In this document: positions 1 to 6,943 of the stretch, piece after piece
How the letters are laid out: each line of letters begins with the position of its first letter
Numbering within the stretch: the first letter of the stretch is position 1
Origin: a virus
Reading direction: 5' to 3' (one strand)
Length of the DNA: 36,321 bases
IMG/VR virus record: IMGVR_UViG_3300027996_000090
Coordinates: 1-36,321 of that record
Translations under genes and position numbers: made by a program
The notes under the pieces: model-generated
The model's input: only the letters and a program-made list of their open reading frames with translations
Told to the model about the DNA's origin: nothing
Database searches by the model: none

Positions 1-207
1 ACAACTGTCTTGACCCAACATTGTTTGACCACCATAAGTTACAGCATACAAAGGTGCCATAGTAGGCAAACTATTTCCAGTTACTGGTATTGCTATTTCT
101 AATTGCATTTGTGAACCTATTGTGTAAGTCATGTTTGAGTCACATAATGTTTGTGCTTGTGTTTGTAGTCCTATTAAGACTAGTACTGCTAGTAAAATTC
201 TTTTCAT
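1..207 (-). CDS. secreted protein, N-terminal part (runs off window)
   Basis: An open frame of 69 codons starts at the ATG at 207 and runs to the window edge without a stop. It begins MKRILLAVLVLIGLQ and has a clear Sec signal peptide: a Lys-Arg N-region, a hydrophobic core to about residue 14, and a likely cleavage after the QTQA motif near residue 18. The mature part starts QTLCDS and looks like extracellular Bacteroidetes beta-rich sequence. It is the last of four tandem secreted genes (2031 down to here), separated from the previous one by about 110 bases. No Shine-Dalgarno is obvious; an A-rich stretch precedes the ATG. Function unknown; its C-terminal domains lie outside the window. Confidence 0.75.
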   Translation of the reverse strand, partial: MKRILLAVLVLIGLQTQAQTLCDSNMTYTIGSQMQLEIAIPVTGNSLPTMAPLYAVTYGGQTMLGQDSC

Positions 208-318
208 TATTCTTCTTTTTTTTTAATTTAGTTATTATTCCACATAATAAGTAGTAAAAATAAACTTGGTTGTCTAGTCTTAAAGTATTTTTGGTTTTCT
301 AAGTCTTACACATTCAAC

Positions 319-852
319 CTACCTTATCAAGGTAACTTGTCCTGTGTAGTGTTGGTTGTGAGTTCTAATTGAGTAAGCGTAAACCCCTATCTGACATCCC
401 CTACCATCCCAAGGAGTGTTATCGGTGGTTTCATATACTTTATCACCCCATCTATTATATATAACCATAGATTTTATTTCACCCCCATCTCTACCATGCA
501 CATAAAATGTTTCATTGTAGTCGTCTCCGTTGGGTGTGAAAGAATTAGGTACGAAGATTTGTAGGTATGGGCAATCTTCTACTATTACCTCGTGATAGGT
601 GGTGTCACCATCACAACCAAATCTGGTTGTATGTACAGATAAAATGTATGTACCTATAGAGTTAGGCCATTGTACGGTAATAGAATTATTATTATTATAC
701 AATATTTCCCCACCTGATATATCCCAATAATATACCTTATTCACATCATAACTTACTTGGTAATTTTGTGGAATTAGTTCACCACAATTAGTGTATGTTT
801 CTTGTGCAAATAATTGTAGTGGTAGTAGTAGTATGTATACTAACCACTTCAT
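319..852 (-). CDS. secreted PKD-like protein with CHU_C / type IX (type B) sorting domain
   Basis: A 177-residue protein with a signal peptide (about residues 1-16, ending LQLFAQ). Then comes a PKD/Ig-like segment (about 20-92, with YYWDISGGEI and TVQWPNSIGTY). The C-terminal part, from about 100, matches the gliding-motility-associated C-terminal (CHU_C) domain: VPNSFTPNGDDYNE, then VIYNRWGDKVYE, then PWDGRG and a final VTLIR strand. In Bacteroidetes this domain directs proteins through the type IX secretion system to the surface or medium as a type B signal. The stop is TAG at 319. The ATG at 852 follows the TAA of the upstream gene with one base between, so the two are probably translationally coupled. 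I infer that the host's own secretion system exports this phage product. Role unknown: an adhesin, superinfection exclusion or a change to the host surface are all possible. Confidence 0.85.
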   Translation of the reverse strand: MKWLVYILLLPLQLFAQETYTNCGELIPQNYQVSYDVNKVYYWDISGGEILYNNNNSITVQWPNSIGTYILSVHTTRFGCDGDTTYHEVIVEDCPYLQIFVPNSFTPNGDDYNETFYVHGRDGGEIKSMVIYNRWGDKVYETTDNTPWDGRGCQIGVYAYSIRTHNQHYTGQVTLIR

Positions 853-853
853 A

Positions 854-1396
854 TTAAAAGTGTTGTATTGGTCCTGTTACTGGTCCGTTATTTACAACAA
901 CATTAATAGTTGTGTTACACCCTGCCATTGAGTAGGTTAGTACGTAATTACCTACACCAGCTGTTGATGGGTCAAAGTTGTTACCTGCTACACCAGTACC
1001 AGTCCACACTCCACCAGCAGGATTACCTACTAATGTCGCAGATGGGTCACCAGGACAAAAAGGTCCTATAGCATTACTTGATAGGTCTAATACAAAAATA
1101 TCAAGTAGTACTGGTAATCCAGGACATCCCGCTGCATTTGATTCTACTACACCAATAGCGTTGAGGTATAGTCCAGATACTCCACCCCAATCTACTGTAA
1201 TTAAGTCTGTTCCTTGTCCTGTTTGTAAAACTCCACCACCACCTGTTACCGTCCAGTTATATGTTGATGTTGGTGTGTTAGTTACAAAATATTGCTCTCC
1301 TGTTGCATTTGCACATACTGTGTCTGGGTTGATTGTTGTTTGTCCGTAAGTTGTTAACCCGAAGCAAACTAATAGAATTGTAAGTAATTTTTTCAT
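854..1396 (-). CDS. secreted PKD/Ig-like beta-sandwich protein
   Basis: A 180-residue protein with a signal peptide (MKKLLTILLVCFGLTTYGQ), then PKD-like sequence (YNWTVTGGGG, ITVDWGG, residues about 35-80), and a second Ig-like repeat with conserved cysteines (FCPGDPSATLVG to the TYSMAGCNTTINV strand, about 112-168). Such domains are typical of large Bacteroidetes surface proteins exported by type IX secretion. No sorting domain is present, so it may be held by or co-exported with the next gene, which has one. It sits between two other secreted genes in the same direction. It could instead be a virion decoration protein, though the signal peptide argues against that. Function not known. Confidence 0.75.
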   Translation of the reverse strand: MKKLLTILLVCFGLTTYGQTTINPDTVCANATGEQYFVTNTPTSTYNWTVTGGGGVLQTGQGTDLITVDWGGVSGLYLNAIGVVESNAAGCPGLPVLLDIFVLDLSSNAIGPFCPGDPSATLVGNPAGGVWTGTGVAGNNFDPSTAGVGNYVLTYSMAGCNTTINVVVNNGPVTGPIQHF

Positions 1397-1420
1397 AGTT
1401 TTTGTTTTTTTTGTTTATGT

Positions 1421-1454
1421 TTTGTCCAGTTTTCTCGTGAATAAACTGGACAAA
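1421..1454 (-). other. perfect 12-bp inverted repeat between secreted genes
   Basis: The arms 1421-1432 and 1443-1454 are exact reverse complements (TTTGTCCAGTTT), with a 10-base loop. The hairpin starts 7 bases after the stop codon of the gene at 1462-2031. On the minus strand it is followed by A-rich rather than U-rich sequence, so it is not a classical intrinsic terminator. It could stabilise or separate the mRNA segments, or work as a terminator with a different downstream signal. Confidence 0.6.
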
Positions 1455-1461
1455 GTTATTA

Positions 1462-2031
1462 TTAATAATGATAAATACTTGATGTATTTATTAAGTCTGG
1501 TGATACTACTCCGTTATATATTTGAAATGGTGGGTCCGTACAACAATTTCCATTACTCCATCCTCCTGTTGTACAATCATCAAACACCTCCATACTAATA
1601 CTTAAATCATCTGGTGTACAAGTAGGTCCTACGGTTACTTGAAATGACATTATGAACGGTCCGGTTGACGAGGTACCCCAATCCGGATTTCCAAATGGGT
1701 CTGTGTTTATAAATCTCCAACCTGGTCCAAAGTTTAAACCACCTGGATAAGTATGTTGTAAGTCCCATTGCCAATTACCAGTTGAGCCACCTGGATTTGC
1801 AGGAGCGGATAGTGGAGTCAAGTTTGTCCATCCAACACCTAAGTTTATTTGAAATGCGTGAATCCAGTTTACATTTATTCCCGTAAATGTACCTAGTGTG
1901 TACCATACAGTTACAACTTGACCAGGTGAGTATGTACCTCCTGGTGATACTACAACAGTTTCATTAGAGACACATTGTGAATAAGTGGTAATGGTAAAAA
2001 ATACCAATAATATTGTTAACATTTTCTTCAT
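1462..2031 (-). CDS. secreted protein of unknown function
   Basis: A 189-residue protein with a signal peptide (MKKMLTILLVFFTITTYSQ) very similar to that of the next gene. The mature part has motifs seen in Flavobacteria extracellular proteins: a GGTYSPGQVVTVWYTL strand, WIHAFQINLGVGW, a WQWDLQ segment and several cysteines (CTPDD, DDCTT, NCCTD). It is the first gene of the secreted cluster. A TATTTATA box lies 4 bases upstream of its ATG, and an intrinsic terminator lies just beyond that, so the cluster has its own transcription start. I do not recognise a domain with known activity. Confidence 0.75.
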   Translation of the reverse strand: MKKMLTILLVFFTITTYSQCVSNETVVVSPGGTYSPGQVVTVWYTLGTFTGINVNWIHAFQINLGVGWTNLTPLSAPANPGGSTGNWQWDLQHTYPGGLNFGPGWRFINTDPFGNPDWGTSSTGPFIMSFQVTVGPTCTPDDLSISMEVFDDCTTGGWSNGNCCTDPPFQIYNGVVSPDLINTSSIYHY

Positions 2032-2035
2032 ATAC

Positions 2036-2043
2036 TATAAATA
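2036..2043 (-). promoter_or_regulatory. TATTTATA box, 4 bases before ATG at 2031
   Basis: Exact TATTTATA on the minus strand, in the context TATATTTATAG, separated from the start codon of the first secreted gene by 4 bases. It is one of nine exact copies oriented with a gene. If it is a -10-type element, the transcript would start at or near the ATG. Confidence 0.5.
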
Positions 2044-2058
2044 TAGAAAAAATTCTCA

Positions 2059-2095
2059 TAAAAGAAAAATCCCCGTGTCTTTCGATACGAGGATT
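2059..2095 (-). terminator. intrinsic terminator
   Basis: On the minus strand, a 9-bp stem (2087-2095 with 2068-2076, one G-U pair, core AATCCTCGT/ACGGGGATT, 10-base loop) is followed at once by TTTTTCTTTTA (2067 to 2057). This is a standard Rho-independent terminator. It ends transcription from the TROVE-like gene or its downstream RNA, and insulates the secreted cluster. Confidence 0.8.
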
Positions 2096-2320
2096 CTCAG
2101 GAAGGGGTTTCAATTTAATTTTAGTAATTGTTAAGATTGCGGTAATCTTCCTTTCATATGTATAAGCGGTTTCCCGCGAACAGTTTTAATCTTCTGGGTA
2201 GTCAGAATCATTTTTTTATTCCTAGTTTATTTTATCGTCAAGGTGGGGAATAATATCCACCTCTCTCTCTTGGTTTTGTTTTTAGTTGCCGAAGAGATTC
2301 TTTGGTCTACCCATTAGACC
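2068..2320 (-). ncRNA. structured 3' RNA after the TROVE-like gene (candidate)
   Basis: About 250 bases without an open frame hold five consecutive hairpins on the minus strand. The first, 2304-2320 (GGTCTA/TAGACC), spans the TROVE gene stop codon. The second is 2241-2262 (AGGTGG/CCACCT, with a purine-rich AGAGAGAG run just 5'). The third, 2166-2177, is a GCGG/CCGC stem closed by a GAAA tetraloop. The fourth is 2133-2149 (AAGATT/AATCTT, loop ACCGC). The fifth is the terminator. The ACCGC loop could also pair with the GCGG arm of the third hairpin. It could be a structured 3' untranslated region or a separate small RNA. The Ro/TROVE link to Y RNAs makes an RNA partner worth considering, but I see no diagnostic Y RNA sequence. 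Confidence 0.4.
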
Positions 2321-3753
2321 TTGATTGGTTCATATCGAGCGGACCCGATAGTCTCCATCATCATTTTGTAAGGGGTAAGTTCCTCACAGCTTAAGATACT
2401 TTTCATGATTGAGGGTGAGAATCCTGATACCAATGCTGTCCCCATCTCGTCGAAACTAGTTGGTACATTGTCTTGTCTACTTTGGATATTCCAATAAACA
2501 ATCCCTGGCATTTCGTAACCAGCTTCCTCATACATCCCTTTAATCATTTCTTGTGCAGTTGGGTTCCATTTTGAGACGCTTTCACCTCTCCAGTCACTAC
2601 TGAGTGCTGTATCAAATTCCATATCCGAAAGGATAAGAACTTTGGTTGGCATCTCCGATAGTGGAACATTGTGTTTTACTGCTTGGTCCAAGATTAACTT
2701 AAACGTTGCTTGTAAATCAGTATTCATCCCCCAGTCTGCTCTCTCCAGTTGGTCTAGCCTGTCGGCTAACGAACCTTCGAGTAATTGTAGTTGTGGTCTC
2801 GAAGAGAATGTTATAAATGCGTTTTTGAAGACACCTTCATTTCTCTCTGAGATATACAGCCCCAATGATGTTGAAACATCCATACAGCTAACGTTACCGT
2901 TATTCCCTGCTGGATTTGTCATTGAACCTGAAGTATCAACTACTGGTAATACTCTTTCATTAATATCTTCCATGTAATTTGGAAGAGATTCCCATTGTGC
3001 TTGTGCAACATCTTTTTCTCCACCATATTTAATGGATTTAGTGATGTCATAAGGGTATACAGCTCCAGCGTTAATAGTAGTTTTACCACTAACTAAAGCT
3101 CTTTTGTACTCCTCATACCTCTCTTCGTCATTATTCATAAAAGATTTCTGATACCTTGACGAGGCTAGGGACGGAAGTTTCGAATAGTCGATACTTGACC
3201 AGTCCTTTGCACACATCTTGGTTTCAACCACATTTGTAAGTCCTACTAATAACTTACGGTAAGATTTTGGTGAGACTCTAAGGTATCTACGTATAATGTT
3301 AGCCTTGGTACCTTTTCTAGGCATCCATTTTGCACATAGTCCGTCTTCCTTCTCCAATGCTGTTTTAACCAGATTTAGTGCGGAATCCCAACAATTCTGG
3401 GTTCCTACTAGAGTTAACACATCATCCCACCTACCATATTCACTAATTAAGTGAATGTTTTTATGTAAAACTTCTCTGTGATTTTCACACAACCATAATA
3501 AACAATCTCTGAAGATTTGTCTCTCACCAGCTCCACCACGGACATCACGTGTCCAAAAAATAATTTTAATTGTTGTGAGAGGGTCTTCATTAAAAGCTTT
3601 CGAAACCTTGGCGAAAAGTTTCTCTTTACTCGCACCACGCATCGCTCCTATTTGAAAAAATAGATTGACACAGTGATTAAGTGAGGATGAGTTTGTTGTC
3701 ATTCCGTTCTCAGTCAATGTATCTTTTTGTTGTATGGCGTCGATTAAATTCAT
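2314..3753 (-). CDS. TROVE/Ro60-like vWA protein (DUF2828-like)
   Basis: A 479-residue protein. The N-terminal half (about 25-250) is an alpha-helical repeat region like the TROVE/DUF2828 ring: FFQIGAMRG, then KIIFWTRDVRGGAGERQIF (63-81), the SEYGRWDDVLTLVG repeat (104-117), and KWMPRKGTKANIIRRYLRV. The C-terminal part is a von Willebrand A domain with the metal-site motif DTSGSM (Asp273, Ser275, Ser277), the threonine region NTDLQATF, and an ILSDMEFD strand. In the Ro60 family the ring binds the ends of misfolded or Y RNAs. RNA binding is inferred here from family resemblance. It stands alone between a tRNA-like element and a row of RNA hairpins. The start is the only good ATG, with A-rich sequence ahead of it. 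Confidence 0.8.
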   Translation of the reverse strand: MNLIDAIQQKDTLTENGMTTNSSSLNHCVNLFFQIGAMRGASKEKLFAKVSKAFNEDPLTTIKIIFWTRDVRGGAGERQIFRDCLLWLCENHREVLHKNIHLISEYGRWDDVLTLVGTQNCWDSALNLVKTALEKEDGLCAKWMPRKGTKANIIRRYLRVSPKSYRKLLVGLTNVVETKMCAKDWSSIDYSKLPSLASSRYQKSFMNNDEERYEEYKRALVSGKTTINAGAVYPYDITKSIKYGGEKDVAQAQWESLPNYMEDINERVLPVVDTSGSMTNPAGNNGNVSCMDVSTSLGLYISERNEGVFKNAFITFSSRPQLQLLEGSLADRLDQLERADWGMNTDLQATFKLILDQAVKHNVPLSEMPTKVLILSDMEFDTALSSDWRGESVSKWNPTAQEMIKGMYEEAGYEMPGIVYWNIQSRQDNVPTSFDEMGTALVSGFSPSIMKSILSCEELTPYKMMMETIGSARYEPIKV

Positions 3754-3827
3754 TACAGTTATTTCTTTAAATTGTTATTTAATAATATATTAATAATTTG
3801 GTTGTGTCAAGCCCCTATAGAGACTTT

Positions 3828-4088
3828 TTATTCTTCCTCCTTCTTTTCCAGTTCTTCTTTGATAACTTCTGCTGGAGCTGGTGGATTAAAATATTTTTCC
3901 AAAGTTTCTAATCTTTCATCTGCTGAAGCTAATAATCTTAAAGCTTCATTACAGTTGCCCCAATAATCTGTGGTTGAGTGGTCACCTATACCTGCTGGGT
4001 GATTGGTTAATAGGTGTAGACTAGCTAATGATTTTGCTCTATCTGATTGTGCTTCTGCTTTTAAAAAGTTGTATACTTGTTGATTCAT
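3828..4088 (-). CDS. conserved phage protein of unknown function
   Basis: An 86-residue acidic protein. The motif LLTNHPAGIGDHSTTDYW (about 27-44), followed by NEALRLLASADERLETLEKYF, resembles a small protein often seen in marine tailed phages, whose function I do not know. The C-terminus is a glutamate/lysine-rich tail. It is 4 bases downstream of the 91-residue gene, so likely co-transcribed with it. About 75 bases separate it from the TROVE gene start; that gap holds nothing clear. Confidence 0.65.
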   Translation of the reverse strand: MNQQVYNFLKAEAQSDRAKSLASLHLLTNHPAGIGDHSTTDYWGNCNEALRLLASADERLETLEKYFNPPAPAEVIKEELEKKEEE

Positions 4089-4092
4089 AATA

Positions 4093-4368
4093 TTAATTGT
4101 TTTTTTGTTTTTCCTCCCATCTTTCTTTTCTTGATGGTTTTGCGTCCTTCATTTTTTTTGTTTTAGACGGGGTTGAGGATTCGTTTATTTTTCTACCAAA
4201 TTTTACTAAGTGTGTTAATCTTTCAATTTCTTTTTTAGATTCACCGTTAATTGGTAGCCTTCCTAGTTTTTGTTGTGGTGTTAGACTATTGTAGTATTCT
4301 TGTCTGAGTTCAGCTTCTCTTCTTCTTTCAGTTCTACTAGTTTGTCCGTGTTTTCTTAATTTTGCCAT
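4093..4368 (-). CDS. small highly basic protein, unknown
   Basis: A 91-residue protein rich in Lys, Arg and Gln, with a repeated RKE/KER character (SRTERRREAELRQEYY, then PSRKERWEEKQKNN at the end) and predicted helices. No recognised domain; nucleic-acid binding is possible from charge alone. It begins 19 bases after the tRNA-like element, so both may share the promoter at 4476-4506. Confidence 0.6.
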   Translation of the reverse strand: MAKLRKHGQTSRTERRREAELRQEYYNSLTPQQKLGRLPINGESKKEIERLTHLVKFGRKINESSTPSKTKKMKDAKPSRKERWEEKQKNN

Positions 4369-4387
4369 AGTTGTTTTTAAATATTAG

Positions 4388-4456
4388 AGCGGGTGGGTGA
4401 AATGAATCACCATCTACCTACTGGAATGTATGTCGCTTTCATTAAGCTACACCCGC
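4388..4456 (-). tRNA. tRNA-Gly(UCC)-like element with shortened loops
   Basis: The minus strand folds as a 69-base cloverleaf. The 7-bp acceptor stem is perfect (GCGGGTG with CACCCGC), followed by T8 A9. The D stem GCTT/AAGC is perfect, with a loop of only 5 bases (AATGA). The anticodon stem ACATAC/GTAGGT has one A-G mismatch and a 6-base loop ATTCCA, giving anticodon UCC after U33. The T stem GGTGA/TCACC is perfect, with a 6-base loop. The discriminator base is U. Glycine identity elements are present (G1-C72, C2-G71, C35, C36, U73). Each loop is one to two bases shorter than normal and G19 is missing. No CCA is encoded. It could be a real but divergent phage tRNA, a decayed one, or a tRNA mimic. 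Confidence 0.5.
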
Positions 4457-4475
4457 ATGTTTCTTTAATTCAATA

Positions 4476-4506
4476 CAAATATATAATAAATTTTGTGATT
4501 AGACAA
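4476..4506 (-). promoter_or_regulatory. host-type promoter before the tRNA-like element
   Basis: On the minus strand, TTG (4504-4506), 20 bases, then TATATTTG (4476-4483) matches the Bacteroidetes primary-sigma consensus (TTG or TTTG at -33, TAnnTTTG at -7). A start about 6 bases downstream would give roughly 13 bases of leader before the acceptor stem at 4456. It lies in the gap after the stop of the 469-residue gene. Confidence 0.6.
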
Positions 4507-4523
4507 GAATTGTTAGGAAGTTT

Positions 4524-5933
4524 TTATTTAAGTGAGTTTTGTGCTTCTTCAGCGGTTTTGTAATCGCCTTGGTCATCGACATAATTAACTACCACTTTTT
4601 GTCCATTTTTACACTCTCCAATCCCAAAGGACTGGTCGGGTTGAGTTTTAATTAATACTAGTTCACCACAAGCTGCTCTTTCCATAATTTTATGTGGTAT
4701 AACCATTTTTGAGTTATTTTTAACATTTAGTACTTCCAGGTTTGGTAGGTCTGCTATTGTTTCTGGAATATGAACTAAATTAGGGTTGTTTGGTATGGAT
4801 ATAAATTGTAAGTTCTGTAGTTGGCCCACATCATCTGGTAATTCACCTAACATACCTTCAATGTGTAACATTTCTAAATTTTTAAATCTTGCTATGTCGT
4901 CTGGTAATCTAAAAGATGGTGTTTTTTGGTTTTTGTCTGCACCATACCCACTATTACTAGATATTTCAACATCTAACCTCTCTAAACTTTCTGGTAAAGC
5001 TTCAAAGAACTCATCAAAACCATAAATAGAAATGTATTTAGATGCGGTATCATTAGGGTATCTTAATTGTACTTGTTTACCATAATCTTTATTCATGAAC
5101 TTAGCAAACTTTTCTTTAAAGAATGGTTTAAGTTCTGGGTAAGTAGCGAAGAAAGGCCCTAACTCAATACTTCTATCTTCTGCATTGTAAAATGAATTAC
5201 TTTCAAAATGGAATTGGTGACTTCTGCTTTCGGATGGAGATTTATCCCCATCTTCTTTATACATCATCATATAGAGTGGCCCTTGTTTACTATAATGGTC
5301 ATAATAGTTAGATGTTTTTGATGCTGTACACCATCTAGTCTGTCCACCTCCGTAATGACAAGAAGCTTCTTTAGATTTAGGTACTAAGATTAACCATTTA
5401 TCGTCTTCATAAACTTTATCGACATCATCTCTTAATCTTTCTGCTTTAGTCTTTGTTATTTCATCCTTACTAACTTTGTAATCTTTTACGTTGTCATATA
5501 AGTCTGCTACAGATTTTATCTGACCAATATCTTTTTGTCCTTTATATTTTTTTGTTTTCTTGAGGTAATGGAATTTTTCTAAATCTTCTGTAGTTTTGTA
5601 CAAGTCCTCCATAAATAAATTCTGAAGTCTTTCTAATGCAACACCCCAATCTGGACTACCATAAGCAAATTCTTTGTCTGCTTCCTGAGGTAGATTCATC
5701 CATTGTTTAACTATCCAATTAGTGTAAGCTCCAACTTTAGTAATTTCTGGTTCACCTGATTCTAAATCTTGTTTAGTTGTTGGGTCTGAGTTCATCAAAT
5801 CAATTAGGAGGTCTTTATCCATCGCAGCTTTCTTCCCTTTCTTTTTTGGTTCGGTATATTTTTTCATTAGGATATCGTAACGACTATCCTCGATAATTAA
5901 ATTTGTTAAGATTTCCCTGAAGTTAAAGGCCAT
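4524..5933 (-). CDS. 'WCTA' module protein with leucine-rich repeats
   Basis: A 469-residue protein. A helical N-terminal region (1-170) leads to a module starting VYEDDKWLILVPKSKEAS (174-191) and GGGQTRWCTAS (195-205), followed by an aromatic-rich segment (YYDHYSKQGPLYMMMY, HQFHF). This module recurs in marine phage proteins of unknown function. The C-terminal third (about 310-430) is a short leucine-rich repeat domain with five or so repeats (LPDDIARFKNLEMLHI, LPDDVGQLQNLQFISI, IPETIADLPNLEVLNV), suggesting protein binding. The gene at 7184-8806 carries a shorter version of the same module. A TATTTATA box lies 16 bases before the ATG. Function unknown. Confidence 0.75.
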   Translation of the reverse strand: MAFNFREILTNLIIEDSRYDILMKKYTEPKKKGKKAAMDKDLLIDLMNSDPTTKQDLESGEPEITKVGAYTNWIVKQWMNLPQEADKEFAYGSPDWGVALERLQNLFMEDLYKTTEDLEKFHYLKKTKKYKGQKDIGQIKSVADLYDNVKDYKVSKDEITKTKAERLRDDVDKVYEDDKWLILVPKSKEASCHYGGGQTRWCTASKTSNYYDHYSKQGPLYMMMYKEDGDKSPSESRSHQFHFESNSFYNAEDRSIELGPFFATYPELKPFFKEKFAKFMNKDYGKQVQLRYPNDTASKYISIYGFDEFFEALPESLERLDVEISSNSGYGADKNQKTPSFRLPDDIARFKNLEMLHIEGMLGELPDDVGQLQNLQFISIPNNPNLVHIPETIADLPNLEVLNVKNNSKMVIPHKIMERAACGELVLIKTQPDQSFGIGECKNGQKVVVNYVDDQGDYKTAEEAQNSLK

Positions 5934-5949
5934 ATTTAAATGTGTTTAT

Positions 5950-5957
5950 TATAAATA
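5950..5957 (-). promoter_or_regulatory. TATTTATA box, 16 bases before ATG at 5933
   Basis: Exact TATTTATA in the context TATATTTATAATAAAC on the minus strand. It is one of three copies with a longer spacing (13-18 bases) to the start codon. Confidence 0.5.
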
Positions 5958-5976
5958 TAAGTTAATTGGAAAGAAT

Positions 5977-6675
5977 TTATAGGGACTTTACGTGAGAAAT
6001 TATATCCATCAACGCATTCACATCTTTTTCACAATATTCTTTTATTTCTGAAATGTTATTATCTACATAATAACTTTTGTGAATATTAGAACCGTCTACT
6101 TTTCCATCCTTTGGTGTGTCCAGTCCTAATACACTACATACTAAGTGTAATGCAGACAATCCTTTATACGAACCAAAGTTCCACAACTCTTTAGTGTCTA
6201 GAGCTTTTATCTCCCAGGGTTTGGTATTATACGATGGCATTATTGGGGAGGGTTTTATTTTATTTATCAACATTCTTTTACCTAAATATGGTAAATCGAA
6301 AGTTTTTATGTTGTGTCCACATAATGAAAAATTTAATTTATGTATTTTGTTAAAGAGTTCGGTTACTTCTTTTAGTATTTCCATTTCTGAACCTTTATAG
6401 AATGACTGTATTTTTCTTTCACCCCCATTTATAAACCCAGCACTTACACAAACTACCCTCCCAAACTCGGGTAATAAACCGGAGTATTTTTTATATAACT
6501 CACTACTAGACATTCTTTCGTCTTCTGGGTAATGTCTTCTAAAGTAAGACTCACCTATTTTAATCCATAAATTATATAATGTAAGATTTTTATCTTCTAA
6601 TTCTTCTATAGTTGCATAGGAACCAGATGTTTCTATATCAAAAAATAATAATTTGTTTTCTTTAATTTCGTTCAT
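5977..6675 (-). CDS. 3'-5' exonuclease, DNA polymerase B exonuclease-like
   Basis: A 232-residue DnaQ-fold exonuclease. Exo I is LLFFDIETSG (9-18; Asp and Glu of DIET). Exo II is the LCGHNIKTFDLPYLGKRM region (near 140; His, Asn, Asp). Exo III is EYCEKDV near residue 218 (Tyr and Asp). The length and motif spacing fit the family described as predicted 3'-5' exonuclease related to the exonuclease domain of PolB (DNA_pol_B_exo2). It would degrade single-stranded DNA or RNA ends. There is no polymerase domain. Its ATG lies inside the end of the 54-residue gene upstream, implying coupled translation. Proofreading, repair or nucleotide salvage are all possible roles. Confidence 0.85.
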   Translation of the reverse strand: MNEIKENKLLFFDIETSGSYATIEELEDKNLTLYNLWIKIGESYFRRHYPEDERMSSSELYKKYSGLLPEFGRVVCVSAGFINGGERKIQSFYKGSEMEILKEVTELFNKIHKLNFSLCGHNIKTFDLPYLGKRMLINKIKPSPIMPSYNTKPWEIKALDTKELWNFGSYKGLSALHLVCSVLGLDTPKDGKVDGSNIHKSYYVDNNISEIKEYCEKDVNALMDIISHVKSL

Positions 6676-6826
6676 TTTTATTATCTTCTAATTTTGTAAA
6701 TTCGTCTACTGTGAGTATGATTTGTACGTACTTACCAACAGGAAGTCGGTCTTCAGTATAATAATCACATGAGTTTATTTTCCCATTCATAACATCTTTT
6801 TTATTTGCCCATATCATTACTTTCAT
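6662..6826 (-). CDS. 54-residue protein, unknown
   Basis: The frame from ATG 6826 to TAA at 6662 encodes a protein starting MKVMIWANKKDV and containing DRLPVGKYVQIILTVDEF. It looks like a small mixed alpha/beta protein. Its ATG overlaps the TGA of the 38-residue gene upstream (ATGA), and its stop lies inside the exonuclease gene. This chain of overlaps supports real translation. No function recognised. Confidence 0.65.
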   Translation of the reverse strand: MKVMIWANKKDVMNGKINSCDYYTEDRLPVGKYVQIILTVDEFTKLEDNKNERN

Positions 6827-6939
6827 ATTTTTGGGTTTTTAAGTTTTAGGTAGATATATTCTGCTATAGTCCAACTTATACAACTTATACACAGTATAAC
6901 CAATCCAGTCCCTAATATTTGTACTATTTTTTCAATCAT
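6823..6939 (-). CDS. 38-residue single-pass membrane microprotein
   Basis: The frame from ATG 6939 to TGA at 6823 encodes MIEKIVQILGTG, then one hydrophobic helix (about residues 7-30), then a lysine-rich tail. The TGA overlaps the next ATG. A good host-type promoter ends only 4 bases before its start codon, so it is probably the leaderless first gene of an operon leading to the exonuclease. Function unknown. Confidence 0.6.
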   Translation of the reverse strand: MIEKIVQILGTGLVILCISCISWTIAEYIYLKLKNPKI

Positions 6940-6943
6940 AGAA

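Noticed and set aside
978-1349. Plus-strand open frame opposite the second secreted gene
   Set aside because: It is the antisense of a clear signal-peptide protein and its own translation is low-complexity proline/valine sequence without a domain.
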